Part shown: positions 39,901 through 50,200 of the stretch, piece after piece
How positions within the stretch are numbered: the stretch's first letter is position 1
How the letters are laid out: the number at the start of each line of letters is the position of its first letter
DNA from: Alphaproteobacteria bacterium
GTDB lineage: Bacteria; Pseudomonadota; Alphaproteobacteria; Rhizobiales; JAKIUO01
DNA: 64,000 bases
Direction: 5' to 3'
Assembly (NCBI GenBank): GCA_024280895.1
Contig: JAJRPI010000051.1
Coordinates: 1 to 64,000 of the forward strand
Program-made: the position numbers and the translations under genes
The notes under the pieces: model-generated
Databases searched by the model: none
The model's input: only the letters and a program-made list of their open reading frames with translations
Told to the model about the DNA's origin: nothing

Positions 39901-42900
39901 TTTTCAAATTAATTGTCGGTTGGGAACAATTGCCAATGGAGACCGTAAGGTGATTGACATAACGGTTGATCGCCCGCTGGTAGACGGTGCTTTTGTCAAT
40001 CTTGCTCAAGCCTATTCGAGCACTATTGGTGATCCTGATCGGGCGAACAACCGGGCCACGGTAAATGTGAGTATTGAACCGGCAACCGACCTGCAACTGC
40101 GTTCTGCCGTATGGACCCCGGATCCGGTCAAGGCCGGTGTCGAGGCCACCTATGTATTGACCATGCGCAATAACGGACCATCAGTAGCTGATGGCGTCAC
40201 ACTGAAAAGTATTTTTATCGGCGATTTTACCTTTATTTCGGCGATTCCAAGCCAGGGAACATGTGCCCCGTTCAATGTTGGCACGGGTACTCTGGATTGT
40301 AGTATTGGCAACATGGCCTTTACCAACCAGCAGACCGTGACCGTCAAGCTGCGCCCCAATCATCAAGCAGCGCCGCCAGTAACGTGGGAGGTGACAAACA
40401 CAACAACAATCGCAACCACAACGCAAGAAAGCGATTACGCCAACAATGCCGGGGGAGCGAATCTTGGGGTGGTCGGTGCCGAGATTGATCTTGACGTCGC
40501 GCAGACAGATTTGGTTGATCCGATCGCCTATAATCCAGGCGTCCCGGCTGACAATCTGATTACCTATCAAGTGATCGTCAATAATTTTGGCCCTTCTTAC
40601 GCCACCGGTGTGAATTTCGATGACAAATTCACGACGCCGGTCGGTTCTCATGCCTTGAAATTTATCTGTGACAAGGCGTCCTCTGCGGGTGCTTGTGTTG
40701 AAGCCACGCCGGGACAGCACTGTACCGGGCAGGGCACCATTGCCAACAATGGTTTGCAGGCAAGCATCAATTGTATCGTCAAAAAGGGCGCTGCAGATCA
40801 GGGCGAAATGGCAGCTGGGTCTACGTACACCCGCTATTTGATGTATGAAGTGCTCAATACGCCGGTCGCTGGCGGCGAAACCCATCAAAAAGAAGTCGTT
40901 GTCACCGCCAATGAATTTGACCCTAACGAGGCCAGCACTCCCACAAACAATAAAGCGGTCGCACAAACCACGGTGCGTATTCGCACCGATGTAGCTGTGG
41001 CATGTGCTGCGCCCTCCATTAGTGGGACGCCGGTTGTTGGTCCTGTTAATTTACGCCAGCCATTCGATCTCAAACTGACCGTTGACAATAATGGACCAGG
41101 TGATAGCCAAGTAACGACACTGACGCAAAACCTGCCTTCAGGAATGGTACTTACCGGACCGCCGATACCAGATGTAGGCGTTTGCTCGGGTGTTGCTGGG
41201 GGAACAAGCTTTACCTGTGATCTGGGTGTGGTGGGTACCCCTGGTACAACTGTCGTGACAGTACCGGTACGTGCCGTATCCTTTCCCTCGGGTGGGACAT
41301 ATTCGAATGTTGGTGCCAATGTTGCCAGCAATGAAATCGATACCAATGCGGCCAATGATAATTGCGCGATCAATGTCAATGTTGCCCGCTCTTCCATCGC
41401 TGGTTTTGTCTATGAAGACCATAGTGATGATGGTGTAAAGGATGGCGGCGAGACGCCCTTGCAAGGCGTGGTCATTCGCCTAACCGGCACCGATGCCTAT
41501 GGTAATGCGGTCAATACAACGGAAACGACCGATGGTAGTGGTGCTTATAAATTCTGGAACCGCAGCCCCTCTGACGGGGCCGGCTATACTCTGACGGAAA
41601 CGCATCCGGCAAACTATCAAGATGGGCTGGAAAATGCTGGTGGTAGCTCCGTTGTCGGTGGTAGTCGGACAACCGACCTTATTTCAAGCGTTGCGCTTGG
41701 CACAGGTGAGGACAAGGTCAATTACAACTTTGGTGAATTGCCTGCCGACCTGGAGGTGGTCTCCAAGACACCGGCAGCGCCAAGTGCTTCTTTGCGCGAG
41801 CCTTTCGACTATACGATTGTTGTGCGCAATAATGGTCCCGCAATCGCAGTGGCCGCGACCCTTGCTGACAATTTGCCAGCCAATATGGAACTCACGGCGC
41901 AGCCAACCTCGACAACGGGCACCTGTACGGGCGCGAGTGGCGCTGGCAGCTTTACCTGCTCATTTGGCGATATGGCAAAAAATGCCAGTCTGACAGTCAC
42001 AGCTCTCGTAATGATTACGGTCACTGGCAACTATTCAAACACGGCGACCGCCAGCACAGATACAACTGAAATTACTCTGACCAACAATGCCAAGAGCGGC
42101 GGCGTGGGTGTCACGGGATCCTCCATCGCCTGCGCGGTCTATCGAGATCTCAACGATAATGGCATCAAGGAAGGTGGGGAGCCGGTGTTCGCTGGTGTTC
42201 CGGTCACCCTCACGGGCACCGATGCCTATGGCAACACGGTTAGTCTTTCCCAGAACACCTTGGGGGATGGTAGCTGCTTGTTTGCCAATCTGTCGCCTTC
42301 AAATGGGGCTGGGTATACGCTTACCGAAACGGTGCAACCCGCTGGATTTGGAGATGGTAAGGAAAATCGGGGTGGTGCTTCGGTGATCGCCAACAGCAAG
42401 ACGAGCGATCAGATTGATGCCATCGTGCTGGGGGCGAACGAGAACCTCGCCAACAACTGGTTTGGTGAATTGCCAGTTGATCTTGAGGTTACATCCAAAA
42501 CGCCAACGCTGGCGACAGTCAGCTTGCTTGAACCGTTCGATTTCACCATTGTTATGACCAATAATGGTCCAGGTGATGCCACTACTTCAGTGCTTACCGA
42601 CAATTTGCCCGTTGGTATGGAGCTGACAACAACGCCAACCTCGACCCTTGGGATCTGTACCGGCAATGCCGGTGATACAGCGATCAGCTGTAATCTTGGC
42701 ACCGTTGCCAATGGGCTTGTTGTGACCATCACCGTACCGGTCAAGGTGACAGTCTTGCCAGGCAGTGGCAGTTATACAAATTCCGCCAGTATCACAACTG
42801 ACAAAACCGAGACAACACTGGCCAATAACGCCAGTTCTGGAAGTGTCTCGATCATCAAGTCGCGCATCTCGTGCGTGGTTTATCAAGATCTAAATGATAA

Positions 42901-45900
42901 TGGCAACAAGAATATAGGGGAACCTGGTATCGCCGGTGTGGCCATGAGCCTTGTTGGCACAGATGACTATGGCAATGCGGTTAATTTGACGCAAAATACA
43001 GCCGGAGACGGTAGCTGTTCGTTCGATAATCTGGCGCCTTCGACAATCGCAATCGGCGGCGGCTACACACTGAGCGAAACAGTTCAGCCAGCGGGCTTTA
43101 ATGATGGTCAGGAAAATAACGAGGGTACGATCATTCCAGGTTCGGGCAATGGCAATGATGTCATCGGTCCCATTGACCTTGCAGCCAATACCGATTTGCA
43201 GACCCATCAGTTTGGCGAAGTGCCTCCATCGGGACTTTCTGGCACTGTATGGTGTGACGACAACAATAATGGCACCATTGACGGGGGTGAAAACACTCTC
43301 ATCGGGGGCGTCACCATTACGCTTTCAGGCACAGATGCAGATGGACCGGTCAACGCCACGAAGATAACCGATGGCAACGGGTATTATCTTTTCGCTAATC
43401 TGAGCCCTGGCACCTATACGCTAACCCAGACACAGCTCACCTCTCACGCTTGTAAGCTACCGGGCAAGGCGTCGCCTGGGACAGGCGCAACAACGGCGGC
43501 AGGGGCAGCTGACAATGCCAATGCCTCGGCCAGTTTCGGTAACGTCATCTCCGGCATTCAGCTGGCGGCCAATGATGTTGCGGTGTCCTATAATTTTGGT
43601 GAGCTGGAACCTGCCAATATTGCCGGTCATGTTTATCTTGACGCCGATGGCAGTGGTGATCGCCAAGGTACGGAAAGCGGAATTGTTGGCGTTGCCATTG
43701 CTCTTTCGTGCACCGGTTATCGCGACAATGCCTATACAGCAAATACGTCAACCATTGCGGATGGAAGCTACAGCTTTAACAATATTTTACCTACCAATGC
43801 AGCGGGTTGCTCCATAACGCAAACTCATCCTTTGTCTTATGTAGATGGTGGCGAGAGCGTTGGAACGCTTGGCGGAACGGTTGGGGCTGATGTCTTTACG
43901 ACTATCCCTGTTGCCTCTGGCAATAACGGCATCGGCTATGATTTTGGCGAACGTCAAACCGGCCTTTCGGGTGTGGTCTATTACGATCCAAATAATAATG
44001 GCCTTGTCGAGGGCGGCGAAACCCGTCTTGCTGGTGTGACCATCACCCTGACTGGTACGGACGCGGCGGGAAATGCCGTTAGCAGAACCACGACGACCAA
44101 TGGCACTGGCGACTATGTGTTTACAGCACTCGCTCCAAGTGATCCTCGCGGCTATACGGTGACTCAAACACAACCCGCGACTTATTTGCAGGGCAAGGCG
44201 AGTGTTGGCACAGGTGCTGCAACAGTTGGCACCGCCGATAACACAGGGGCCAATGCCACCTATGGCAATATCATTGCTGGCATTGTTGTCACCGATGCGG
44301 CCTCTGCCATCAACTATAATTTTGGTGAATTACGCCCTGCGTCCATCGCTGGTCTGGTGTTCAACGACATCTCGCGAGATGGTACAAGAGATATCGGAGA
44401 ACCAGGCATTGAGGCGGTTGAAATCACTCTCACATGTACGGATCACCGTGGTCGCGCCGTTTCACTGACGACCCCCACATTGGCGGATGGAACATATCTG
44501 TTCGACAATCTTGAACCATCTGATGGTAGCGGCTGTACACTGGCCGAAACCCAGCCAACCATCTATCTCGATGGTGTCGATGTGGCCGGTACGCTTGGCG
44601 GTACGGTTGCCAATGACAATATCAGCGCTATTCCGCTGCTCTCGGAAGATGCTGGTACCGGTTATGATTTCGCCGAACTAAGCGCCGGGCTGTCTGGTCA
44701 TGTCTATGTCGATAGCAATAATGACGGGGTGCTCGATAGTGGTGAACGGCTATTGGCTGGTGTCACGATTGAGCTAAGCGGCCTTGATGCTTCTGGTGGC
44801 AATGTACTTGTCACCACGACCACGGATGCCAATGGTTATTATATATTCACCGGGCTTTCCCCAAGTGATGCGGCGGGTTATCGCGTTGCTGAGACGACCC
44901 AGCCCGCAGCGTGGGCTGATGGTAAAGATACGGCCGGTTCGGTCGGTGGCACGGTTGGCAATGATGAAGTGACAGGCATTGTGCTGACGGCGACCGATTT
45001 TGCGACCGATTATAATTTTGGCGAAGTTGGCGGTGCTCTGTCGGGCGTTGTCTATACCGATCTTAATAATGATGGCCAGCAAACAGGCACAGAGTCCGGT
45101 ATTCCGGGCGCAACGCTGACGCTGTCTTGTGTCGATGTGAATGCTCAGGCTTTTTCCGCAACCACAACAACTGGTGGTGATGGTAGTTATCGCTTTGCCG
45201 ATATACCTGCAACCGACGCGGCCGGATGCGCGATCAGCGAAACCCAGCCGCCAAACACAAGCGATGGTCTAGACCGTGTGGGTACGCTCGGCGGTACACT
45301 TGGCAATGATGTTCTCAGCGCCATTCCAGTTGCTCCCGGCGATGAAGGCTTTGGCTATAACTTTGGTGAAATCCTCACCAATCCCGCTCGTATTAGCGGC
45401 ACGATCTGGCATGATAGTAATCATGATCGCCTCGACAATGATGGCAATCCACGAACCGGCTGGACCGTCGAGCTGATCAATCGTGATATAGCATCAGATT
45501 GTCAGGCTGGTCACAGGATCGTTGCCAGCCAAACAACCAATGGTGCTGGTGATTATGCCTTTGAAGGCGTTTCACCAGGGACCTATGGTATTCAGTTCCG
45601 CTCCCCAACGGGCGGCTATCTGTATGCCGGTGCGCAAAGTGGTCACACCACTGGCGCGGCCATCGCTTGTGGCATTGGCTCGATTGTTGTCATTGCTGGT
45701 GATGACATCATTGATCAGGATTTGCCAGTGGATCCTTCAGGTGTTGTGTATGACAGCTTAACCAGAATTCCAGTTTCTGGCGCAACGGTGACGATTTCGG
45801 GCCCTGTCGGCTTTAATCCATCCAACCACTTGGTTGGCGGTATAAGCAATGTCAGCCAGACGACCGGCACGGACGGCTATTACCAGTTCTTGCTCTATGT

Positions 45901-47221
45901 GGGTGCTCCCGCTGGTGATTATAGTCTGTCTGTCGGACAGCCCACTGGCTATGTTCCGCAAGACAGCGCCATTATTCCAGTTTGTACCAACACGTTGAGC
46001 GTTGGCCAGTCATTGACACCAGCGCTGGTGCAATCGAGCGATACAGCTCCGACTTTGGCCGCTTCTACTCATATCCCGGCCAATTGTCCAACCAGCTCTG
46101 CGGGATTGGCAGCGGGTGCTGGGTCGACACAATATTACTTTACGTTCAATCTTAGACCAGCGCTGCCATCAGCCAATGTGGTCAATAACCATATTCCGCT
46201 TGATCCTGTCACAGCAGGGGCCTTCACGGTGACTAAAACAACACCCAAGGTCAATGTCTCAATCGGCCAGCTGGTGCCCTACACGATTACCGCCAGAAAC
46301 AATATTGCGGCAACGCTTCCCAATATGGAGCTGGAAGATCAGATTCCACCCGGCTTTAAATATAAGCGCGGCTCCGCGTCCCTTGATGGCGTGCGAACGG
46401 AACCGGTGATCAATGGGCGCCGACTGACTTGGCCAGCCCTGACATTCACGGCCAATCAGGTCCGCTCCATCAAATTATTGATGATTGTTGGGTCGGGGGT
46501 CTCCGAAGGGGACTATATCAACAAGGCTTGGGCAGAGAACGGCTTTGTACAGGCGCTGGCCTCCAATATCGCTACTGCCAAGGTACGCGTCACGCCAGAT
46601 CCGACCTTTGATTGCGCAGGTGTCATCGGCAAGGTATTCGATGATAAAAACCGCAATGGCTATCAGGACAAGGGGGAGTTGGGGCTTGCCAATGTACGCC
46701 TTGCGACCGTGCGCGGCCTGTTGGTGACAACCGATAAATATGGCCGCTATCATGTGGCTTGCGCTGATGTGCCCAATCCCGATCGCGGCTCGAACTTCAT
46801 CATGAAGCTGGACCCTCGCACGCTTCCAAGCGGCTATCGTTTAACAACCGAAAACCCGCGCATCATTCGCTTGACGCGCGGCAAGATCGGCAAACTCAAC
46901 TTCGGTGTCGCCATTCACCGCGTCGTGCGGCTTGATGTGACGCGTGACGCTTTCACAGCTCGAGGCAATCGTCTGAAACGCACTTGGGAAAACGGCATCA
47001 AACGTCTTGTCGGTATTTTGGACAAAGGCCCAAGTATTTTGCGCATCGCTTACGCGCGCTCTCACATCGAGAGCGGCGCAGAAGTGCGGGCTCGTATTTC
47101 AATCATCAAAAAACATGTGACGCGCCTTTGGAAGCGCAAGAGGAGGAGGGTGCTTGTCATTGAGACAGAGTCCCATCTTCTAGCCCAAGGTTCCTTTAAA
47201 GGCGGGAGTTTCAAGAAATGA
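36923..47221 (+). CDS. Giant secreted modular surface protein: DUF11 and SdrD_B-like repeats
   Basis: 3432 aa. ATG 36923 has GGGG six bases upstream; longer starts (36875, 36911) lack one. Signal peptide SSFSILLIFGLIGQNSSAHA. About ten DUF11-type Ig-like modules (NNGPxxAxxxxxxDxLP) fill residues ~35-1480, with a Pro/Ser/Gly-rich linker near 330-390. Next come about ten SdrD_B/Cna-B-like modules (VYxDxNxDGxxDxGExxLAGVxIxLxGTD; acidic, probably Ca-binding loops), two of them alternating with DUF11. A last DUF11 module, one more SdrD_B-like module and a basic C-terminal domain (GILDKGPSILRIAYARS) close the protein. It has no LPXTG or membrane anchor. It overlaps the following outer-membrane protein gene by ATGA, implying a working pair. 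Adhesin, surface layer or filament roles are inferred only. Confidence 0.9.
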   Translation: MACSKRWLIAVSSFSILLIFGLIGQNSSAHAQADIALTTLHDSQDPISGKNDFSYNLRLFNYGDQPAKKTRVTLPIPQGLTFISVSPEQQCKLDKANNQVECDFGTLQADASKSTDIRVTVRHEEFVATSYTLTATAQTSSMELITNNNGQSETTTFSNGTARGPDIGITRLEEVTKPNKKNERSFDLIIKNFANQKAVDAKLVVMIPSLLEFDGAHPARGCKFEANLGRLSCNLDELEPISKGGEDVALRLSLLDRSQTLGAVQLKALLIASGDDVDIRNDLHKLTVTLGVKAIEAKPFEPASVARVDQKDMVPEVTAAIESTPQAEPVSPPQAQPAPSPQASTSASSGGDTGSGGSTDAASSGGSTANKGSSFFDNFVNLFGGVVALKQNAGPSGGDVDFQIQSFETNPDVFPAGSTFTLNTELINNGPGTANNATLDINLPLGVAFVSGPAGCVHDGNPPTGASQVNCSFGNLANAVNVSVPIILRATVPGRVVKSLSAVIDSSSVETNPTNTTQEITATISNGADLLLDIVGTPNPAVAGSNVTYGLTVTNQGLNIAEGASVIFNLPPGISFVSSGSGGSGWSCSAAGQVVTCASGANIAATSGTVSFSVVGQIGVGGGTYTASGAVYSAVTPDVEGSNDTTTFDLIVEPGTDLSVSKSVSQNPMFGGSTPSFTITVTNNGPVVAQNLVLTDTLPVNFTYVPAGSGGAGWSCSNAGQLVTCTRPTMAVGASDVTINVVAPANNLIPEAGATVVNSASISTDTNDAVVGNNTGEVSFALQRDGADLQIQFVASPDPVAQGAALARDIRVKNLGPRTATGNYRITYQLTAGETITSALGLGWSCLPAAGVPLKLTCEHAGPLGVGVTSSTLRVASQANDAGAVVNETCTSSQTGLEPIEGDPAASNNCVTRTGVSTAQIADIVVTKTVSPSVLTSNNNRLTYQVVVRNDGPDDATSVLMTDRIPGYVDAYGPRPATAITATFGATACDVGRFQINCRLGTIANGDRKVIDITVDRPLVDGAFVNLAQAYSSTIGDPDRANNRATVNVSIEPATDLQLRSAVWTPDPVKAGVEATYVLTMRNNGPSVADGVTLKSIFIGDFTFISAIPSQGTCAPFNVGTGTLDCSIGNMAFTNQQTVTVKLRPNHQAAPPVTWEVTNTTTIATTTQESDYANNAGGANLGVVGAEIDLDVAQTDLVDPIAYNPGVPADNLITYQVIVNNFGPSYATGVNFDDKFTTPVGSHALKFICDKASSAGACVEATPGQHCTGQGTIANNGLQASINCIVKKGAADQGEMAAGSTYTRYLMYEVLNTPVAGGETHQKEVVVTANEFDPNEASTPTNNKAVAQTTVRIRTDVAVACAAPSISGTPVVGPVNLRQPFDLKLTVDNNGPGDSQVTTLTQNLPSGMVLTGPPIPDVGVCSGVAGGTSFTCDLGVVGTPGTTVVTVPVRAVSFPSGGTYSNVGANVASNEIDTNAANDNCAINVNVARSSIAGFVYEDHSDDGVKDGGETPLQGVVIRLTGTDAYGNAVNTTETTDGSGAYKFWNRSPSDGAGYTLTETHPANYQDGLENAGGSSVVGGSRTTDLISSVALGTGEDKVNYNFGELPADLEVVSKTPAAPSASLREPFDYTIVVRNNGPAIAVAATLADNLPANMELTAQPTSTTGTCTGASGAGSFTCSFGDMAKNASLTVTALVMITVTGNYSNTATASTDTTEITLTNNAKSGGVGVTGSSIACAVYRDLNDNGIKEGGEPVFAGVPVTLTGTDAYGNTVSLSQNTLGDGSCLFANLSPSNGAGYTLTETVQPAGFGDGKENRGGASVIANSKTSDQIDAIVLGANENLANNWFGELPVDLEVTSKTPTLATVSLLEPFDFTIVMTNNGPGDATTSVLTDNLPVGMELTTTPTSTLGICTGNAGDTAISCNLGTVANGLVVTITVPVKVTVLPGSGSYTNSASITTDKTETTLANNASSGSVSIIKSRISCVVYQDLNDNGNKNIGEPGIAGVAMSLVGTDDYGNAVNLTQNTAGDGSCSFDNLAPSTIAIGGGYTLSETVQPAGFNDGQENNEGTIIPGSGNGNDVIGPIDLAANTDLQTHQFGEVPPSGLSGTVWCDDNNNGTIDGGENTLIGGVTITLSGTDADGPVNATKITDGNGYYLFANLSPGTYTLTQTQLTSHACKLPGKASPGTGATTAAGAADNANASASFGNVISGIQLAANDVAVSYNFGELEPANIAGHVYLDADGSGDRQGTESGIVGVAIALSCTGYRDNAYTANTSTIADGSYSFNNILPTNAAGCSITQTHPLSYVDGGESVGTLGGTVGADVFTTIPVASGNNGIGYDFGERQTGLSGVVYYDPNNNGLVEGGETRLAGVTITLTGTDAAGNAVSRTTTTNGTGDYVFTALAPSDPRGYTVTQTQPATYLQGKASVGTGAATVGTADNTGANATYGNIIAGIVVTDAASAINYNFGELRPASIAGLVFNDISRDGTRDIGEPGIEAVEITLTCTDHRGRAVSLTTPTLADGTYLFDNLEPSDGSGCTLAETQPTIYLDGVDVAGTLGGTVANDNISAIPLLSEDAGTGYDFAELSAGLSGHVYVDSNNDGVLDSGERLLAGVTIELSGLDASGGNVLVTTTTDANGYYIFTGLSPSDAAGYRVAETTQPAAWADGKDTAGSVGGTVGNDEVTGIVLTATDFATDYNFGEVGGALSGVVYTDLNNDGQQTGTESGIPGATLTLSCVDVNAQAFSATTTTGGDGSYRFADIPATDAAGCAISETQPPNTSDGLDRVGTLGGTLGNDVLSAIPVAPGDEGFGYNFGEILTNPARISGTIWHDSNHDRLDNDGNPRTGWTVELINRDIASDCQAGHRIVASQTTNGAGDYAFEGVSPGTYGIQFRSPTGGYLYAGAQSGHTTGAAIACGIGSIVVIAGDDIIDQDLPVDPSGVVYDSLTRIPVSGATVTISGPVGFNPSNHLVGGISNVSQTTGTDGYYQFLLYVGAPAGDYSLSVGQPTGYVPQDSAIIPVCTNTLSVGQSLTPALVQSSDTAPTLAASTHIPANCPTSSAGLAAGAGSTQYYFTFNLRPALPSANVVNNHIPLDPVTAGAFTVTKTTPKVNVSIGQLVPYTITARNNIAATLPNMELEDQIPPGFKYKRGSASLDGVRTEPVINGRRLTWPALTFTANQVRSIKLLMIVGSGVSEGDYINKAWAENGFVQALASNIATAKVRVTPDPTFDCAGVIGKVFDDKNRNGYQDKGELGLANVRLATVRGLLVTTDKYGRYHVACADVPNPDRGSNFIMKLDPRTLPSGYRLTTENPRIIRLTRGKIGKLNFGVAIHRVVRLDVTRDAFTARGNRLKRTWENGIKRLVGILDKGPSILRIAYARSHIESGAEVRARISIIKKHVTRLWKRKRRRVLVIETESHLLAQGSFKGGSFKK
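41390..45760 (+). repeat. Array of SdrD_B-like modules in the giant gene
   Basis: About ten related ~330-400-bp segments, each starting with a (I/L)(A/S)G.V(Y/W).D.N.(D/N)G motif, for example AGFVYEDHSDDG, SGTVWCDDNNNG, SGHVYVDSNNDG and SGVVYTDLNNDG, and ending in YNFGE(L/V). DNA identity between modules is moderate, so this is an old array rather than a recent expansion. Confidence 0.8.
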
Positions 47222-50200
47222 AACAGATAATTGCTGCATTGACATTTATTGCCATTGTCATGGCTCCCTCAACGGCGAGCACACGTGATGGCAAAAGTAT
47301 CGAAACCAAACAGGTCCACTCCAAACGGGCCCCCGCCAATAGCGAGCGCCAGAGTACGGCTGGCACCAGCAAGGCGAAAGGGTGCAAAAGCGTGGATGCG
47401 CCGGCGTTGCCCTTTGCCATCAGTGTTGATGGACAATCGCTTGACACCGGGACGCTTTCTGGAGAAGCCGGAGCGGCTCGTTGCGTCGATGTGGCGCTGG
47501 AGCGTGCTGATATTAGCGTTAGCTTTGATGCGGGAGATCAAACACGAGCTTTGAACGTCGATGGTTCGCTTGCTCATATCGGGGAGCGGCGTGAAGTACG
47601 CTTTTCGCTCTATTCCAACTATTCAGCCTTTATTGATCGCGCGGAACTTCGCTTGTTCAAAACCAGCGACAGCACTTTACAATCCCCCCTTGCGGTGATC
47701 AAAGCGCCAGTCTATGGGGCGATGGCCTGGGCACCTGGAGAGTTGCAGGAAAAAGAAATTACCTATGTGCTGCGGGTTTATGGCAGGTCGGGCCGTTTCG
47801 ATGAAACCAGGCCGAAAAAACTGGCGCTTAATGTGGTGCGCACGGATGAGCGTTGGCACGCCTTCATGGTCTATGGCAAAAATAATATTGCCAAACAAAA
47901 CATCCATGTCGCTGGTGGTATGGTGACGGTTGATGGGCGCGATTTGCGTCCCGATCAGAGTGTCACGGTTCTGGATTATGAGGTGCCGGTTGACCTTAAG
48001 GGGACATTCGCCTTTCGCCAGATTTTACCTTCTGGCCCCCATGAGATCAAGGTCGCAGTGCGTGATGGCAATCGCCAGATCTCCGCGTTCACGCGCGCCG
48101 TCACTATTCCTGATCAGGACTGGTTCTATGTTGGCCTCGCTGACCTGACGATTGGCAAGAACAGCTCAAGTGGCCCCGTTAAACTGGTACGGGCTGATGC
48201 TAGTGACGAGTTTGACAATAAGGTTTTCGTCAATGGTCGTCTGGCTTTTTATCTCAAGGGTAAAATTCGCGGCGATATTTTATTGACCGCTGCTGCTGAT
48301 ACAAGAGAGCAACCGATTAAGGATCTGTTTTCGAATTTCACCAGCAAGGACCCGCGTTACCTGCTGCGTCGTCTCGATCCAGAGAAATATTATCCGGTTT
48401 ATGGAGATGACAGCACGCTGAAAGAAGATGCACCGACCCAGGGAAAATTCTATGTGCGTCTGGAACGTGGTGACAGCCATGTCATGTGGGGGAACTTCCA
48501 CACGACGATCAATGGCACCGATTTCATGCAGTTTAGGCGCGGTCTTTATGGCGGTAAGCTGAAATGGGTTTCCGAGCAAACCACAAGTCATGGCGAAAAA
48601 CGTGCGCGGCTTGATCTGTTTGCCGCAGAGCCTGGTTCTTTGCCAGCGCGCGATGAATTTCGCGGCACGGGGGGATCTCTTTATTATTTGCGCCGTCAAG
48701 ATATAACCCAGGGCTCCGAACAGGTATGGATCGAGTTGCGGGACAAAGACACTGGATTGGTGCTGAGCACCCGCGCGCTCAAAGCTGAAACAGATTTCGA
48801 CGTCAACTATCTACAAGGGCGGGTGGTGCTGACAGTACCGCTACCCTCAACGGCAGATGACCATAATCTGATTCGCACAGGCTCCTTGTCCGGGCACAAG
48901 CAATATCTTGTTATCGCCTATGAATATACGCCAGGGCTAACCCGCACGGATGAGCTGACCATTGGCGGCAGAGCCAGCATATGGGCTAATGACCATGTGC
49001 AGATCGGCGCGACGGGCTTTCGCCAGGATGGCAGTAAAAGCGGTCAAAAAGCGGGGGGCATTGACGCTACCCTGCGCTATAAGCCAGGGACCTATATCAA
49101 GGGTGAGCTGGCCCGCTCAAGCGGCGCTGGCACGGGATCGAACCTGTCGCAGGACGGCGGTTACACCTTTTTTGAAAAAAGTGCAGGGGGCCAGATGGCC
49201 AACGCGTTTCGTATCGAAGCGGCGATGGACCTGTTTGAAGTCGCCAACCGCGAAGGCCGCTTATATGCCTATTGGCAGCACCGCGAAAAGGGATTTTCTT
49301 CACCGGGCTTCCTGACGGGAAGTACCAATGAAGCGCGTGAGGCCGGTGTTAGTCTTGTCATGCCGCTGGACGTGGAAAAACGTACCAATATACGGATCAA
49401 GGGCACACAAAAACGCAGTGGTAGCGATAGCAATGAGGCTCTTGAAGTCGGTGTCGATCGCAAGCTTGATGACAATTGGACGGTGACAACGGGTGTGCGC
49501 TCTGACCGTAGACGTCTCAAAAATAGCGCAGCAGCAGGCGTTGATGGCGAAGGCCACCGCGTCGATATTGCCGCAAAAGTGCAGTTTCGTCCCAGCATCA
49601 TCGAAGGGGAAGCCCCCTGGATGGTGTATGGCTTTGGACAAGCCACTGTCTTTAAGGACGGCAAGCGGCGCGACAATCATCGCGGCGGCGTTGGCGGTGA
49701 GGTGCAAGTCACACAAAATATCAAGGCAACGGGCGAAGTTTCAGCTGGCACCGGCGGCTTTGGTGCGCTGGCTGGCGCTGAATATAAGGTCGATGATAAC
49801 ACCACGCTCTATCTCAATTATCGCCTCGATACGGATCGCTCGCAATCTGATGTCAATGGTCGCTACGGGGTCTTGACGACAGGTGGGCGCACGCGCTTTA
49901 CGGACAATCTCTCGGTGTTTGCCGAAGAGCGTTTATATCATGGGGATGGCCCCTCTGGCCTGGCCAGTGCATTTGGACTGGATTACGCTTTTTATGAACA
50001 CTGGAATTTTGGTATCAACGCGGAATTTGGCGAGCTGAATGATCCCAACCTTGGCGATCTTGATCGCAAGGCTGGCGGCGTGACACTTGGTTATGGGCGC
50101 AAGGGTTTCAAATATGTCAGCTCCCTTGAGGGGCGCTACGAAGACGGCACTGCTGGGACCCGCAAGACTATTTTGTCGCGCAATGTCGTCACCGCTGATC

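Noticed and set aside
40181-40966. 261-codon minus-strand frame inside the giant surface gene
   Set aside because: Shadow of the DUF11 region, Cys/Arg/Asp-rich without any domain.
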